A DNA stretch of 64,000 nucleotides from Catellatospora sp. KI3. GTDB lineage: Bacteria; Actinomycetota; Actinomycetes; Mycobacteriales; Micromonosporaceae. A program made the position numbers and the translations under genes. Of this stretch, positions 1-9,195 are shown piece after piece. The stretch is from contig NZ_JASAMB010000013.1 of NCBI RefSeq assembly GCF_029948125.1, positions 1 to 64,000 on the forward strand. Reading direction: 5' to 3'. A model generated the notes under the pieces. It did no database searches, was not told the origin of the DNA, and saw only the letters and a list, made by a program, of their open reading frames with translations. Positions within the stretch are counted from its first letter, which is position 1. Each line of letters begins with the position of its first letter.

Positions 1-965
1 AGGGCCTGCAGCAGCCGAAGCGGATCGTCGCCCACACGCGGCGGCCCGGGGTTGATCGGCCCGGTCTGCCCGTGCGCAGAAGGCAGGTCCGCCAGCCGCC
101 GACGACGTCCTTCACCCGACACCCGCCACACCGCAGCAGCCGGATCAGCGCCAGCGAGCGGACTGGTCGTGGCGACCCTGACCGTCGAGCCCACCCCGGC
201 ACCCAGACGCTGATGCAGGTGCTGCTCGCGGACAGGGCTCTGCAGGACGAACAGGACCGGGTAGTCGGGGCCGCCGTCATCGCGCAGCCGCTGGTAGGCG
301 GGCAGCTTGTCGACGAGACGGCCGATGGGTTCGGTGCCGGTGTCGTACTCGACGAAGAACCCGACCGACGTGGTGCCGTCGGTCCAGACGCCGTGGCCGT
401 CGGGCCGGATCCGGCGTCCGTAGGCCGCGGTGCTGCTGCGCTCGGACCACCACCGCGCCAGCCGCGTCGACGAGTCGGTGCGGCTATGGGCGGCCAAGGC
501 GACGAAGAAGCCGTTGACGCCGAGCAGGTGGTCGAGCTTCGGGCTGGCCATGATCCGTTCGGCGCGCTGCTGGACGGCTTTGGGTGTAGGCGGAGCCTCA
601 TCGCGGACCAGCGCGACGTACCGGGCGGCCAAGGCACCGACGACCCAGCACATGGGGCGGGGCCTTGTGGGCTGGTTGCGGATGAACCGGTCGACGAAGC
701 GCAGCTTACGCAGGCTGCTGAGCCGGTGTTGGCACGTGACCGGGCTACCGAACAACACTGCGGTCAGCTGCGCGGTGGTCAGCGCGGTGTGCTCGTCGAG
801 CAGGTGGGCGATGGTGAAGTCGCGGGCGTTGAGGCGCCCGGACAGGTCCATAAGGGTCGGCAGTCGTGCCGTCGGCGGGCGCTTACGTGCCTTCATCGTG
901 TTGTCGTTCCCCGGTAGAGAAGAGTCCCCTTCAAGGGACAGTCGCGATCCTGGACCGTCGGTCAT
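1..965 (-). CDS. Replication-relaxation family protein (3' end beyond window)
   Basis: Reading the minus strand from 965 gives an open frame of about 321 codons that runs off the left edge, so the C-terminus is missing. The N-terminal part (DFTIAHLLDEHTALTTAQL, then a CQHRLSSLRKLRFVDR stretch) is a winged-helix-like segment typical of the actinobacterial Replic_Relax family found on conjugative plasmids and ICEs. These proteins are thought to act at the origin or oriT, but the biochemistry is poorly defined. ATG at 965 is chosen because GGAG lies 6-7 nt upstream; a second in-frame ATG at 896 lacks such a site. It is the last visible gene of the minus-strand transfer operon. Family is recognised by eye; role is inferred. 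Confidence 0.75.
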   Translation of the reverse strand, partial: MTDGPGSRLSLEGDSSLPGNDNTMKARKRPPTARLPTLMDLSGRLNARDFTIAHLLDEHTALTTAQLTAVLFGSPVTCQHRLSSLRKLRFVDRFIRNQPTRPRPMCWVVGALAARYVALVRDEAPPTPKAVQQRAERIMASPKLDHLLGVNGFFVALAAHSRTDSSTRLARWWSERSSTAAYGRRIRPDGHGVWTDGTTSVGFFVEYDTGTEPIGRLVDKLPAYQRLRDDGGPDYPVLFVLQSPVREQHLHQRLGAGVGSTVRVATTSPLAGADPAAAVWRVSGEGRRRRLADLPSAHGQTGPINPGPPRVGDDPLRLLQA

Positions 966-1068
966 CGTGTGCTCCTAGCTGGTGTTTCGGCTGGGTCGGG
1001 GGCGGCATCGGGGCGGCAGTACGCGGACCGGACCCAGGTGCACGTGCGGACCAGGGGCAGGACCGGGG

Positions 1069-1263
1069 TCAGGACCGGCGCCGCCGGGCCGTGGCCGGCC
1101 AGTGCCGGGTACGGCCGTGGCGGTGCCAGCGGTCGACCACTGCGCGGATGCCGACACGACGTAGGCGCGGTGTCGGTGACGTCGGCAGCAGCCACCCGGA
1201 GCCAGCCAGGCGCAGGAGGCGGTGTCCGCAGCCGCCGCGAAGGGTGTTGTCGGGTCCGTGCAC
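1069..1263 (-). CDS. Small arginine-rich protein between VirD4-like and replication-relaxation genes
   Basis: A 64-codon frame begins with GTG just after GAGGAGACCTG, a good ribosome binding site. The product is very rich in Arg, Trp and His, and the segment RLRRVGIRAVVDRWHRHG looks like an amphipathic basic helix that could bind nucleic acid. No family is recognised. It lies in the gap between the VirD4-like gene and the replication-relaxation gene, both on the same strand. High-GC DNA makes spurious open frames common, so the ribosome binding site and operon position are the only real support. Confidence 0.35.
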   Translation of the reverse strand: MHGPDNTLRGGCGHRLLRLAGSGWLLPTSPTPRLRRVGIRAVVDRWHRHGRTRHWPATARRRRS

Positions 1264-1288
1264 CAGGTCTCCTCGGGGGTTGTGTTGA

Positions 1289-1319
1289 GCTGCCCGGCCG
1301 CCGCAGGCGGCCGGGCAGC
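1289..1319. terminator. GC-rich hairpin after VirD4-like gene
   Basis: GCTGCCCGGCCGCC and GGCGGCCGGGCAGC form perfect 14-bp arms around a GCA loop, six bases downstream of the VirD4-like stop codon. There is no clear T-tract on the minus strand, as is common in actinomycetes. It may end or weaken transcription of the transfer operon before the last genes. Confidence 0.6.
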
Positions 1320-1324
1320 GAAGG

Positions 1325-3811
1325 TCAGGCGTCATGGTCGTGCGAGGCACGGTCGGTGTCGCCGATGCCGGCCAGGCGTGTGATCGCGGCCGTGCGCCGG
1401 TGTTGAGCGGCGGCGGTGATGACCTGCCGCACGGCGGTGGCCTCATTGGCCACCGGCGGCGCCGGGTTGGTGCGCAGCGTGAATGCCGCGGTCTCGCGGT
1501 TGTTGACGAGCAGCCGCGCGGCCGCCCGGAACGCGTCCAGGTGGGACAGGTCGTGCTCGTCGAGCTCCGGGTTGGTGTGTTTGGCCAGCTGGGTGGCGTC
1601 TTCCGGCGAGCTGGAGAAGAAGATCTTCGTTCGGGCGTTGGCGGACAGGGCCAGCTGCGTCTCGCGGGGCAGCTGGGTGAGGTTCTGGTGAGCCAGGACG
1701 AGGCCGAAGTGGTACCCGCGGGCTTCGGCGAGCATGTCGCCGACCGAGCCGGGCAGGTTGAGGAAGTTATGGCATTCGTCGACGTAGGTGACGCTGTCGC
1801 GGCGGTCGGCTTCGTCGAGCCGGACCCGGGCTGTGGCGGCCTGCCACCCCGACGCCAGCACGAACGACCCCATCAGCCGGGCGGTGTCCTCACCGATGAC
1901 GCCCTTGGGCACCCGCGCCAGCAGCACCCCGCCGTCGAGGATCTCGCCCATGTCGAACGAGTTGAACGGCGTGCCGAGGGTGCGGCGCACGAACGGGCGT
2001 AACAGCACCGACCGAAGCCTCGCCTGGACCGGCCCGATGATCTGCGTACGGACCGCCGGCGGGGTCGCCTCGAACCATTCCCAGAACCCGCGCAGGCCTT
2101 CGGGGTCAGTGAGGTCCTCGGTGAACCGGCGCCGGAACGTGAAGTCGTTGAGCAGCGGCGGAACCAGCGTCAACGTCGCGTTGGCGTGCCGCATCAACGT
2201 CAGGCAGGACACCCTCAGCACGTCGTCGATGCGAGGACCCCAGTGTTTCTGGAAGATCCTGGAGAAGATCGACACGACGTTGTCGACGACCAGGTCGTGG
2301 TCCTCACCCAACAGCGGGTTGAGCGTCGTGCCGGTGTCTACGTCGGGGTCGATCAGCACGACCTTCTTGGCCTTCTTCGCCGACATCCGGTCCAGGACGT
2401 CGCGAACCAGGTCGCCCTTCGGGTCGATGACCACGGCGCCACGACCCGCGCCGATGTCGTCGAGGATCATGTTCAGCATCAGAGTGCTCTTGCCCGAGCC
2501 GGTGCTTCCGACGATGTGAACGTGCTGCCGGGCGTCGGCGACCGGCAACGCGACCGGATGCCCACCCCACTCCGCCCGGCCAAGGATCTTCGTACCGCGG
2601 CCGCCGGAGGGCACGTCGACCGGAGCGGGCATCGTCTTGGCCCGCGCCCGCAGCAGGCCCGGCAGGGCCATGTCCTGCGGCAGCGCCGCCAGGCTGGCCA
2701 GCTCGACGGCGTTGAGGACGAACCCGTGCCGCAGCGACCGCGCCTGCAGCATCTGCGCTGCGTGCGGCATCCGCAGCCGCCGCAGCCGGTTGCGTCCGGT
2801 CCACGGCCCGGCGGCGCCCATCAGCGCCTCGACGGCCGTGACGAGCCTGCCTCTGGCAGTAGCGCCCGGCGGACGGTCGGGTGGACTGTGATGGGCGACG
2901 GCGACGCGGATCGCGGTCTCCCACTGCGGCCCGGTCAGCTTCTCGACCGCGGCACGGGCGTCGCGGTCACGCTGCGGGTCGACGGCCAGCAGCGCCTGCT
3001 GCGACGGCCCGGCACCCGGATGCGGGTGCCGCGACGGGCTGATCAGCCACTCGAACCCGTCCAGGACCGCGCCCAGCCACCGACCCGGATCAAGGACACC
3101 GCCGGCACTCCGGCCGGTCCGCAGCGCTGCCACGCCGCGCCGCAACTGCCGGACCTGACGCGATGACGCCGGTCGGGTCAGAATCTGCACGCACGCCGAC
3201 TCGCTGTCCTTGAGCCCCGACGCGGCAGCCACGACGGCCCGCAGAGGATCGGTCTCATGGTCGGTCAGCAGCGGATACCACGACGGCATCACCGGCACCA
3301 GCGCGGCACCGGCCGACGCGGCCACCGCAACGCCGTCCCGCTGAGCCAGCGCAGGTCCGGCATCGGCCGCTGACACGGTCACGCCCGGCCACGCACCACG
3401 TATCGCAGCGAGCACCGGCGCGGCCTTGATGATGCCGGGCAGCCACAGCACGATCGTCAGCTCGCGGCCAGCCCACCGGTACTCCCAGGTGATGTACGGC
3501 CTGGGCCGCCACACCCGGAACCTGCGGCGGCTCAGCAGCGGTGCCATCGCCGCCCAGAACGCGGTCACGCCGGCGGGGTCGACCTGCGGCGGAGCCACGA
3601 TGACGACCTGCTGGGCACTGGCATGCAGCAGCCGGTCGATGTGCCGCAGCCACCCGACACGAGCCACGCCGACGCCCGACAGCACCGCGAACCCGACCAA
3701 CGCCAGCCACGGCCGGTCCGTGCACCACATCACCGCATCGCTGACGACGCCGGAAAGCTCGGACGCCAGGTCGGGGTCGCCGTCGTACGCTGCCATGTGC
3801 AGGCCGCTCAC
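1325..3811 (-). CDS. VirD4/TraG-like type IV coupling ATPase
   Basis: An 828-aa protein predicted to couple conjugating DNA to the transfer channel at the inner membrane. A hydrophobic segment near residues 35-50 (PWLALVGFAVLSGVGVA) is a likely membrane anchor. The motor domain has Walker A GSTGSGKST near the middle, followed by VVIDPKGDLV, and Walker B TYVDECHNF. The C-terminal section with LVLAHQNLTQLP and LVNNRE resembles the TraM-recognition/TraD part of coupling proteins. GTG at 3811 overlaps the VirB4 stop in a GTGA motif, indicating translational coupling. It lies downstream of VirB4 on the same strand. An alternative label is a HerA-like transfer ATPase; the gene context favours a coupling role. 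Confidence 0.85.
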   Translation of the reverse strand: MSGLHMAAYDGDPDLASELSGVVSDAVMWCTDRPWLALVGFAVLSGVGVARVGWLRHIDRLLHASAQQVVIVAPPQVDPAGVTAFWAAMAPLLSRRRFRVWRPRPYITWEYRWAGRELTIVLWLPGIIKAAPVLAAIRGAWPGVTVSAADAGPALAQRDGVAVAASAGAALVPVMPSWYPLLTDHETDPLRAVVAAASGLKDSESACVQILTRPASSRQVRQLRRGVAALRTGRSAGGVLDPGRWLGAVLDGFEWLISPSRHPHPGAGPSQQALLAVDPQRDRDARAAVEKLTGPQWETAIRVAVAHHSPPDRPPGATARGRLVTAVEALMGAAGPWTGRNRLRRLRMPHAAQMLQARSLRHGFVLNAVELASLAALPQDMALPGLLRARAKTMPAPVDVPSGGRGTKILGRAEWGGHPVALPVADARQHVHIVGSTGSGKSTLMLNMILDDIGAGRGAVVIDPKGDLVRDVLDRMSAKKAKKVVLIDPDVDTGTTLNPLLGEDHDLVVDNVVSIFSRIFQKHWGPRIDDVLRVSCLTLMRHANATLTLVPPLLNDFTFRRRFTEDLTDPEGLRGFWEWFEATPPAVRTQIIGPVQARLRSVLLRPFVRRTLGTPFNSFDMGEILDGGVLLARVPKGVIGEDTARLMGSFVLASGWQAATARVRLDEADRRDSVTYVDECHNFLNLPGSVGDMLAEARGYHFGLVLAHQNLTQLPRETQLALSANARTKIFFSSSPEDATQLAKHTNPELDEHDLSHLDAFRAAARLLVNNRETAAFTLRTNPAPPVANEATAVRQVITAAAQHRRTAAITRLAGIGDTDRASHDHDA

Positions 3812-5631
3812 CGGCGCGGCTCCTCGTCCTCGTCCTCGTCGTCATCGTCGAGGCGGTCGAGGTCTCCGACACACAGCCGGTGCTCGGCCGGGCTGGCCAG
3901 GGCCTGGAACGACACCCGGTGCGCGCCGGCGAGCAAGATCCCCTCTCCGCGTCGGGCAGCGAGGAGGGCGCGGGCCTCGCCGGTGGTCAGCCCGAACGCC
4001 TCCGTGATCTCGTCGATGGCCTGCGGCGCCTGCCGCATCAGGACCTGCGTCGCGGCGTTGGCGATGACGGCCTGCCCGAGCTGCGACCCGAGCAGGTCAG
4101 CGGCGTCCTGCGTCACGACCGACACCCCGGCGCGGCGTTTGCGGGCCTGCTTGGACAGCCGGAACAGGAACCGGGCACCTTCGCCGTCGTGCAGCAGCCG
4201 CCACGCCTCGTCGACGATCACCAGCCGCCGAGGTGCCGCGACGGCACGGGCGGGGGCGGCGTCTACGTCCTGCCAGATCGCATCCAGCGCCAGCAGCATG
4301 CCCGGTGCCCGCAGCTCGTCAGCAAGTTGCCGCGTCGACCAGACCACCAGCTGCCCGGCTGGGACCGTGGTCGTCGGCCCGTCGAACAGCTCTTTGAACG
4401 ACCCGCTCGTCCACGGCGCGAGCCGGGCCGCCAGGCCCGCAGCGGCGTCATCGCTCTGCTCGGCCAGCGCCGCGGCGACGTCGCGCAGCAGCGGCGCCTG
4501 CAGCGCCCACGTGACCGGGTCGTGGGAGATGCCCGCACCGGCGTACGCCGCGGCGATCGCCGTGTCGAGGGCGGCCTGCTCGGCGGCTGAGGGCTGCTCG
4601 GCGAGCAGGACCGCGACCAGCGAGTGGACGAACAGCGCCCGGCGGACGAGGGCGTCGCTGCGGCGGTCGCCGGGCGGGATGTCGAGCGGGTTGACCCGCA
4701 CGCCAGGCCTGCCGAGCTGGATGACGGTCCCGTCGACAGCGCGGGCCAGGCGCACGTACTCGTCTTCGGGGTCGACGACGGCGACGTGAACGCCGTCGGC
4801 GAGGCTGCGCAGCACCTCCAGCTTGACGAAATAGCTCTTGCCCGCACCGGAGCGGGCGACGACGACACTGTTGTGGTTGTGCTGGGCCCAGCGGTCCCAC
4901 CACACCACCCCGGCCGAATCCGGGTTGATCCCGTACAACACCCCACCCGCCGGCGCCGGCTCACCCGGCAGCGGCGCCGGCAGGTCCGCGCTGGCGAGGG
5001 GGAACGCCGCGGCGAGGGCTTCGGTGTCCATGACCCGCCGCATCCGCAGACTGTCGGCGCCCAGCGGCAGAGTCGACGTCCAGCCCTGCAGCTGCCGGAA
5101 CGTCACCGGCTGGGTGTCAAGCATCGTGCTCGCGGCACTGGCCCGGACGTGGGCCACGGCTTCGGCAAGCTCGTCGAGGTCGGTGGCGTGGATCGTCACG
5201 TAGGTCGCGACGTCGTGCAGCTTCGACTGCCCGCGCGCGACCCGGTCGGCCAGATCTGCTGCGTCTTCGGCGGCGGCTTCGGTCGCCGGGTCGGTCAGCC
5301 GACCGTGGTCGGCGTCAACCCGGCGGCTGGACTCCAGCCGGGCCCGCTGACGGCGCAGCATCTGCGCCGACTGCGGCCCGGTGAACGGCGAGATGTGCTG
5401 GATGATGTCGATACGGCCCGGCCACGACGTCAGCGGCGACAGCCACGCCGGACCGACCAGCGTCGGCAGCCCGGTGATCACCAGAGTGGCGGCGTAGCCG
5501 TCACCGACCCGCAGCCAGTTCGGCGTCACCTCCACCGCCGACGGGCCCACAACAGCAGCGAGCCCGGCCGAATCGGCCGGGCTCGCAGCAGCGGAGGGGG
5601 AGAGTCTGCGCAATGCGCGGGGCAGTTTCAC
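3808..5631 (-). CDS. VirB4-like conjugation ATPase
   Basis: A 607-aa ATPase expected to energise pilus assembly and substrate transfer. Walker A is ARSGAGKSYFVK, followed by VAVVDPEDEY; Walker B is RLVIVDEAWRLL with a later SVVTQDAADLLGS segment, all typical of VirB4/TraC/TraE proteins. The long N-terminal half is the usual VirB4 dimerisation region. GTG at 5631 is chosen because CTGGAGG lies upstream and because it overlaps the PrgI stop as GTGA; the frame stays open further upstream but that part is the PrgI gene read in another frame. The C-terminus is very acidic (DDDDEDEDEE). Near the 5' end, 5558-5586, is a 29-bp near-continuous palindrome inside the coding sequence. Confidence 0.88.
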   Translation of the reverse strand: MKLPRALRRLSPSAAASPADSAGLAAVVGPSAVEVTPNWLRVGDGYAATLVITGLPTLVGPAWLSPLTSWPGRIDIIQHISPFTGPQSAQMLRRQRARLESSRRVDADHGRLTDPATEAAAEDAADLADRVARGQSKLHDVATYVTIHATDLDELAEAVAHVRASAASTMLDTQPVTFRQLQGWTSTLPLGADSLRMRRVMDTEALAAAFPLASADLPAPLPGEPAPAGGVLYGINPDSAGVVWWDRWAQHNHNSVVVARSGAGKSYFVKLEVLRSLADGVHVAVVDPEDEYVRLARAVDGTVIQLGRPGVRVNPLDIPPGDRRSDALVRRALFVHSLVAVLLAEQPSAAEQAALDTAIAAAYAGAGISHDPVTWALQAPLLRDVAAALAEQSDDAAAGLAARLAPWTSGSFKELFDGPTTTVPAGQLVVWSTRQLADELRAPGMLLALDAIWQDVDAAPARAVAAPRRLVIVDEAWRLLHDGEGARFLFRLSKQARKRRAGVSVVTQDAADLLGSQLGQAVIANAATQVLMRQAPQAIDEITEAFGLTTGEARALLAARRGEGILLAGAHRVSFQALASPAEHRLCVGDLDRLDDDDEDEDEEPRR

Positions 5632-6563
5632 GGGGTACCTCCAGTGATCACGTCGGTGGACCGCGACCTCGGCCACGTCGCGTCGGTCGGGACGTAGGGG
5701 TCGACCGCGGTTGTCAGGACCGCGGTCGCGCGGGCACCGTCCAGAACCGCCGCGCTGGCACCCAGTGCGGTCAGCGCGATCGCGGTCTGCTCGGCACGGC
5801 GGATGACCTCGCTGGTGCGGGCCGCCTCGCCGGTGGCGGAGACGGCTATGGTGACGGTCCGCCACAGCGGGTCCTGGTGCTCGGCCAGGTCATGGAGGAA
5901 CCCGGCGTATTCCACGGCGATCGCCGCCAGGGCCGGGCTGGTGATCAGGTCGGCGCGTTCGGTGATGCGCTGGGCGTGGCTGGACAGGTCGACGCGCTGC
6001 GTCGACACCACGACCTGAACCGGGCCGGTGAGAGAGTTGAGCCACCGGCCGTACCCGGCCAGCAGCGCGGCCTGTTCATCGCCGGTCCGCAGACCGATGT
6101 TCAGCGTCGTGCACGCCACCAACGCCACGGCGCTGTCGCCGGTGTCCACGATGCCGTGCTCGTCGATGCCACCGGCCGGCAGCCGCAGCACAGCGGGCAG
6201 CCGCAGGTTGTCGACGTGCGGTGCCCACGCCGGCGGCGGATGGTGCTGCCCGTCGGCTGCCGGGGCGAGGATCTTCGGCGCACGGAGGAACCGCAGAGCT
6301 GCCACCATCCACGATTCCAGGGGCAGGCCGTCTCTGCTGCCCATGGCGATGGCGGTGGCCACGCCGCCCAGCGGCAGCATGATCGCCAACATGGTCGCTG
6401 GGCCGACGAGCCCGGCCAGGGCGCGGTAGATGCCGTAGACGGCTACGGCGGCCGTGCTCAGGACCGCGATCTGCCGGGCGGTCATCGCGAAAGCGATCTT
6501 GTCGGGGGTGTTGACATCGGCCGGGATCCGGGTCACCGGCACCACATCGGGATCGTGACGCAT
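5628..6563 (-). CDS. PrgI family conjugation membrane protein
   Basis: A 311-aa protein with the PrgI pattern: a short N-terminal region (VTRIPADVNTPDKIAF), two close hydrophobic helices at about residues 31-73 (QIAVLSTAAVAVYGIYRALAG and PATMLAIMLPLGGVATAIAM), then a soluble domain. PrgI is the VirB3-like partner that in Gram-positive transfer systems is normally encoded next to VirB4, as here. The soluble C-terminal domain with VALVACTTLNIGLRTGDEQ and VQVVVSTQRVDL resembles the N-terminal domain found in some VirB4 proteins. ATG at 6563 follows GGAGCG by a suitable distance. It starts nine bases after the VirB6-like stop. Confidence 0.8.
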   Translation of the reverse strand: MRHDPDVVPVTRIPADVNTPDKIAFAMTARQIAVLSTAAVAVYGIYRALAGLVGPATMLAIMLPLGGVATAIAMGSRDGLPLESWMVAALRFLRAPKILAPAADGQHHPPPAWAPHVDNLRLPAVLRLPAGGIDEHGIVDTGDSAVALVACTTLNIGLRTGDEQAALLAGYGRWLNSLTGPVQVVVSTQRVDLSSHAQRITERADLITSPALAAIAVEYAGFLHDLAEHQDPLWRTVTIAVSATGEAARTSEVIRRAEQTAIALTALGASAAVLDGARATAVLTTAVDPYVPTDATWPRSRSTDVITGGTP

Positions 6564-6572
6564 CGTCGCTCC

Positions 6573-7829
6573 TTAGATGGTTCCTCGTTGCTTCTTCATG
6601 CGGCGGGTGTAGAGATCGACACCGGCAGCCAGCTCGTCCGGTGTGTACGGCCGCGGGTGCGAGCGAGGCTGCGCCGGGGCAACTGAGGCCCGTCGCGGCA
6701 GGCGGCCTGCCGGGCCCGCCAACCCACCAGGACGCGACGAGCCGCTCGGGTCGGCCTGCCAGCTGGGACGGCCACGCCACGGCGCCCTACCGGGGCGCGC
6801 CGGCTCGGACGGCATCTCGACACGGGGCCAACTTCCAGCACCGCCGCCGCCCGAGCGGACGCCGACACCGGCCAGCGGGGCCTTACGGCTGAACTTGGGT
6901 AGGCGCCCGGTGATGACGCGGGTCGCTTGCTGCAAGATGACGAACCCCATGACCCGGCCCCCGCCGGACCCGCCGCGCAGCACCAGACGCTTCATCAAGC
7001 CGGGAATCTTGATGACGCCGATCAACATGCAAGCGGCGACCAGCAGGTTCAGGACCGCGCCCGGGTCGCCCGGCACACCCAGCACAGGCAGCGTGTCGGT
7101 GGGAGTCAGCAGGATCCGCATCGCCAAGTGCATGGTGATGGCCTGCGCGGTCACCGTGCCCAACGTGGCCAGCACCGAACGCCACCACAGCTTCGCGGCA
7201 GCCTCGGTCCACGGTGTGCCGTGCAGGGCAAGCGCGAGCGGCGAGATGCCCGCCAGCAACAGCAGCAGACCCAAACGGGTGATCCACTGGACCAGCAGGA
7301 TGCCGAGCAGCACCGCGATGAGCAGCCCGATCACGATCAGCAGGAATGCGTTCGGGCTCGGCGAGCCGCCGATCGACCCGCTGCCCGAACCCGCCGGCAG
7401 CGCCGAGCTCACCAGCCCTCGCAGGTAGGGCAGCGTCTGCTGGTCGGCGATCGGCTTGTCGGTCAGCGCCGCGGTGAGCGCGTTCGCGAACCGGATGATC
7501 ATCGACGTCAGCGGCAGTGCGGCGTTCGCGCCGATGAACCCAATGATCAGCCGGGGGATCAGCTCACCAGGACCGTAAGGAGACTGCGTCGAGATAGTGT
7601 CCCGCCCCATGATCATCAGGGCCGTCGCCAGGACCGCCAGAATGTACGCGGTGTTGACGACGGTCAGCGACGTGCCGGCGAACTCCTTCACTTGCGGCAG
7701 GGCCGTGACATCCGGGCTGCGCAGCAGCGAATTGGACAGCAGGTCCCACATAGTGTTCAGGGTGTTGTCGACGTTGGCGGCCAGCCACCCGACGAACACC
7801 GCGATCAGCTGGCCGGCGATCGCGCTCAC
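6573..7829 (-). CDS. VirB6/TrbL-like polytopic conjugation protein
   Basis: A 418-aa protein with at least six hydrophobic segments in its first 300 residues (for example GQLIAVFVGWLA, TAYILAVLATALMIM, LIIGFIGANAALPL, LLIVIGLLIAVLLGILLV). A long hydrophilic Pro/Arg/Gly-rich tail follows. This is the layout of VirB6/TrbL proteins, which form part of the inner-membrane channel. GTG at 7829 was chosen because it lies two bases after the pilin-like stop and begins a typical hydrophobic N-terminus; upstream codons in this frame are the pilin-like gene read out of frame. Sequence similarity in this family is low, so the assignment rests on topology and position between pilin-like and PrgI genes. 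Confidence 0.7.
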   Translation of the reverse strand: MSAIAGQLIAVFVGWLAANVDNTLNTMWDLLSNSLLRSPDVTALPQVKEFAGTSLTVVNTAYILAVLATALMIMGRDTISTQSPYGPGELIPRLIIGFIGANAALPLTSMIIRFANALTAALTDKPIADQQTLPYLRGLVSSALPAGSGSGSIGGSPSPNAFLLIVIGLLIAVLLGILLVQWITRLGLLLLLAGISPLALALHGTPWTEAAAKLWWRSVLATLGTVTAQAITMHLAMRILLTPTDTLPVLGVPGDPGAVLNLLVAACMLIGVIKIPGLMKRLVLRGGSGGGRVMGFVILQQATRVITGRLPKFSRKAPLAGVGVRSGGGGAGSWPRVEMPSEPARPGRAPWRGRPSWQADPSGSSRPGGLAGPAGRLPRRASVAPAQPRSHPRPYTPDELAAGVDLYTRRMKKQRGTI

Positions 7830-7831
7830 GG

Positions 7832-8182
7832 CTACTCGACGAGGCTCTTGACCAGCGCGAGCGCCGGCTGAGACACGATCGCCAGCGCGTAGCCGATCAG
7901 CGCGTTGCGGAAGGCGCCCTTGCCCTTCTCGGTCGCGGTCGGGTCGCCGTTGGCCATCATGTAGCGCACGCACCCCAAAGTCAGAAACAGCGTCGCCAGG
8001 CCGATCAGCAGCCCGGTGACCAGACCCTGGACGTTGCCGATGATCCCAGCGAGATTCAGCTGATCGGGCTTGGTGTCGTCACCGGGATCGGGTTCGGCGT
8101 AGGCGGCGGACGCAGCGACAACAACCGCGGTGGCCGCGGGCAGAGTCACTGTAAACGCACGCTGAACGAGTCGAGGGAACAT
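7832..8182 (-). CDS. VirB2/TrbC-like pilin subunit candidate
   Basis: A 116-aa protein with a signal sequence (TVTLPAATAVVVAASAAYAEPD, cleavage likely after AYA) and two hydrophobic helices (IGNVQGLVTGLLIGLATLFL and FRNALIGYALAIVSQPALAL) separated by a short loop with GDPTATEKGKGA. This is the size and topology of VirB2/TrbC-type pilins. The KGKGAF loop before the second helix is commonly seen in actinobacterial transfer pilin candidates. A perfect GGAGG lies seven bases before ATG. It is the first gene of the minus-strand transfer operon, so the promoter should lie in 8183-8424. Confidence 0.72.
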   Translation of the reverse strand: MFPRLVQRAFTVTLPAATAVVVAASAAYAEPDPGDDTKPDQLNLAGIIGNVQGLVTGLLIGLATLFLTLGCVRYMMANGDPTATEKGKGAFRNALIGYALAIVSQPALALVKSLVE

Positions 8183-8386
8183 GGCAGCACCTCCGGCCCC
8201 GGCTGAACCGGGGCGTAGTACGGACTCGAGGTGCGCCAGCGCAGGAGCCAGCCGCGTGCAGCAGCTGGCTCCGGCCGCCTATCCAACAGTCGCGGCCGCA
8301 GCTGGCGCGACGGGCACCGCATCGTCGGCGTGATAGTCCCGTCGCTTACCAAAGGTGCTGCTGGGCTACGGATTCACCTGATCGCA

Positions 8387-8415
8387 GCCCAACACCGCCC
8401 AACATCCACCCAACA
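8387..8415. repeat. Three in-phase CCCAACA repeats upstream of transfer operon
   Basis: GCCCAACA occurs at 8387-8394 and 8397-8404, and ACCCAACA at 8408-8415. Start-to-start spacings are 10 and 11 bases, about one helical turn, so bound proteins would sit on one face. The array lies in the 242-bp gap in front of the pilin-like gene, where an operator would be expected. The same octamer recurs at 9279-9566. Confidence 0.6.
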
Positions 8416-8424
8416 CAGCCGCGC

Positions 8425-9195
8425 TCAGGCAGCAGCTGCCACCGGCGCAGACTGCCGCCGTCGGCGTCGGCGCCTAGGGAAAAACGCCAGTTCACCGGCA
8501 CGGATGGCATCTCTCAACCGCAGCTCCGCCTGTCGCCGCCACCGCCGCGCAGCCGGCCTGGTCAGCCCCAGCGCCGACACAGCCTGCGCCAGCGTCGCGT
8601 CGCCCAGCCGCGTCGCACCGATGACATCGGCCTCCTCGCGGCACAGCACCGCGGCCGCCACCGCCCGCGCCAGCACACAGTCCGGGTGATCCCACGGGAG
8701 CCCCGGAACCGTAGGGCCCGCCGAGAACGACGTCGGCTGCTGCGCCAACCGCCCCGCCGACTGCGCCCGCCGAACCGCCCGCACCGCCGCGTCGATCAGC
8801 CGACCGCAGATCCGCGGCGCCTCGACATCGACCGTCTCCAGCCGTTCCAGGAATCCCGCCAACAGCTCAGACTCCAGGTCCTCGACATCGTCGCTCCACC
8901 GCAGCCGCAAGTCCCGTGCCGCCCGGCGCAGGCCAGGCAGAGCCATCCCCAACGCCGCGATCATCCACGGCCCCGCGTCGCTGCGCGAACGCTGCACGAG
9001 CACCCGCCACAACCGGTCGGCAACACCGTCACCGACGGCCCCCGAGAGCACCAAGTCACGTAGCTGCAGCAGCCCCACAGCCGGCTGGAAGACATCGCCC
9101 ATGTGATCGGCCAGCGGCAGCTGCCCAGCCGCGGCCAACATCTCGAACTGCTCCTGCACCGCAGCCAAACAGGAGCGGCGGACCACCAGCGACAT
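8425..9195 (-). CDS. Unknown helical protein with sigma-like C-terminal HTH
   Basis: A 256-aa soluble, Arg/Ala-rich protein. The C-terminal part (CREEADVIGATRLGDATLAQAVSALGLTRPAARRWRRQAELRLRDAI) reads like a sigma-70 region-4-type helix-turn-helix, and the middle (SDDVEDLESELLAGFLERLETVD) resembles region-2-like helices. A DNA-binding regulator of the transfer genes is therefore possible. It ends with a very basic tail (RRRRRRRRQ). ATG at 9195 is chosen over GTG at 9198 because GGAG sits five bases before it. It is the most upstream minus-strand gene of the element, 242 bp before the pilin-like gene, and is flanked on both sides by GCCCAACA motifs. No family is recognised with certainty. Confidence 0.6.
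   Translation of the reverse strand: MSLVVRRSCLAAVQEQFEMLAAAGQLPLADHMGDVFQPAVGLLQLRDLVLSGAVGDGVADRLWRVLVQRSRSDAGPWMIAALGMALPGLRRAARDLRLRWSDDVEDLESELLAGFLERLETVDVEAPRICGRLIDAAVRAVRRAQSAGRLAQQPTSFSAGPTVPGLPWDHPDCVLARAVAAAVLCREEADVIGATRLGDATLAQAVSALGLTRPAARRWRRQAELRLRDAIRAGELAFFPRRRRRRRQSAPVAAAA

Noticed and set aside
72-917. Long plus-strand open frame at the left end
   Set aside because: The complementary strand codes for a recognisable replication-relaxation protein with a good ribosome binding site; the plus frame is low-complexity and family-less.
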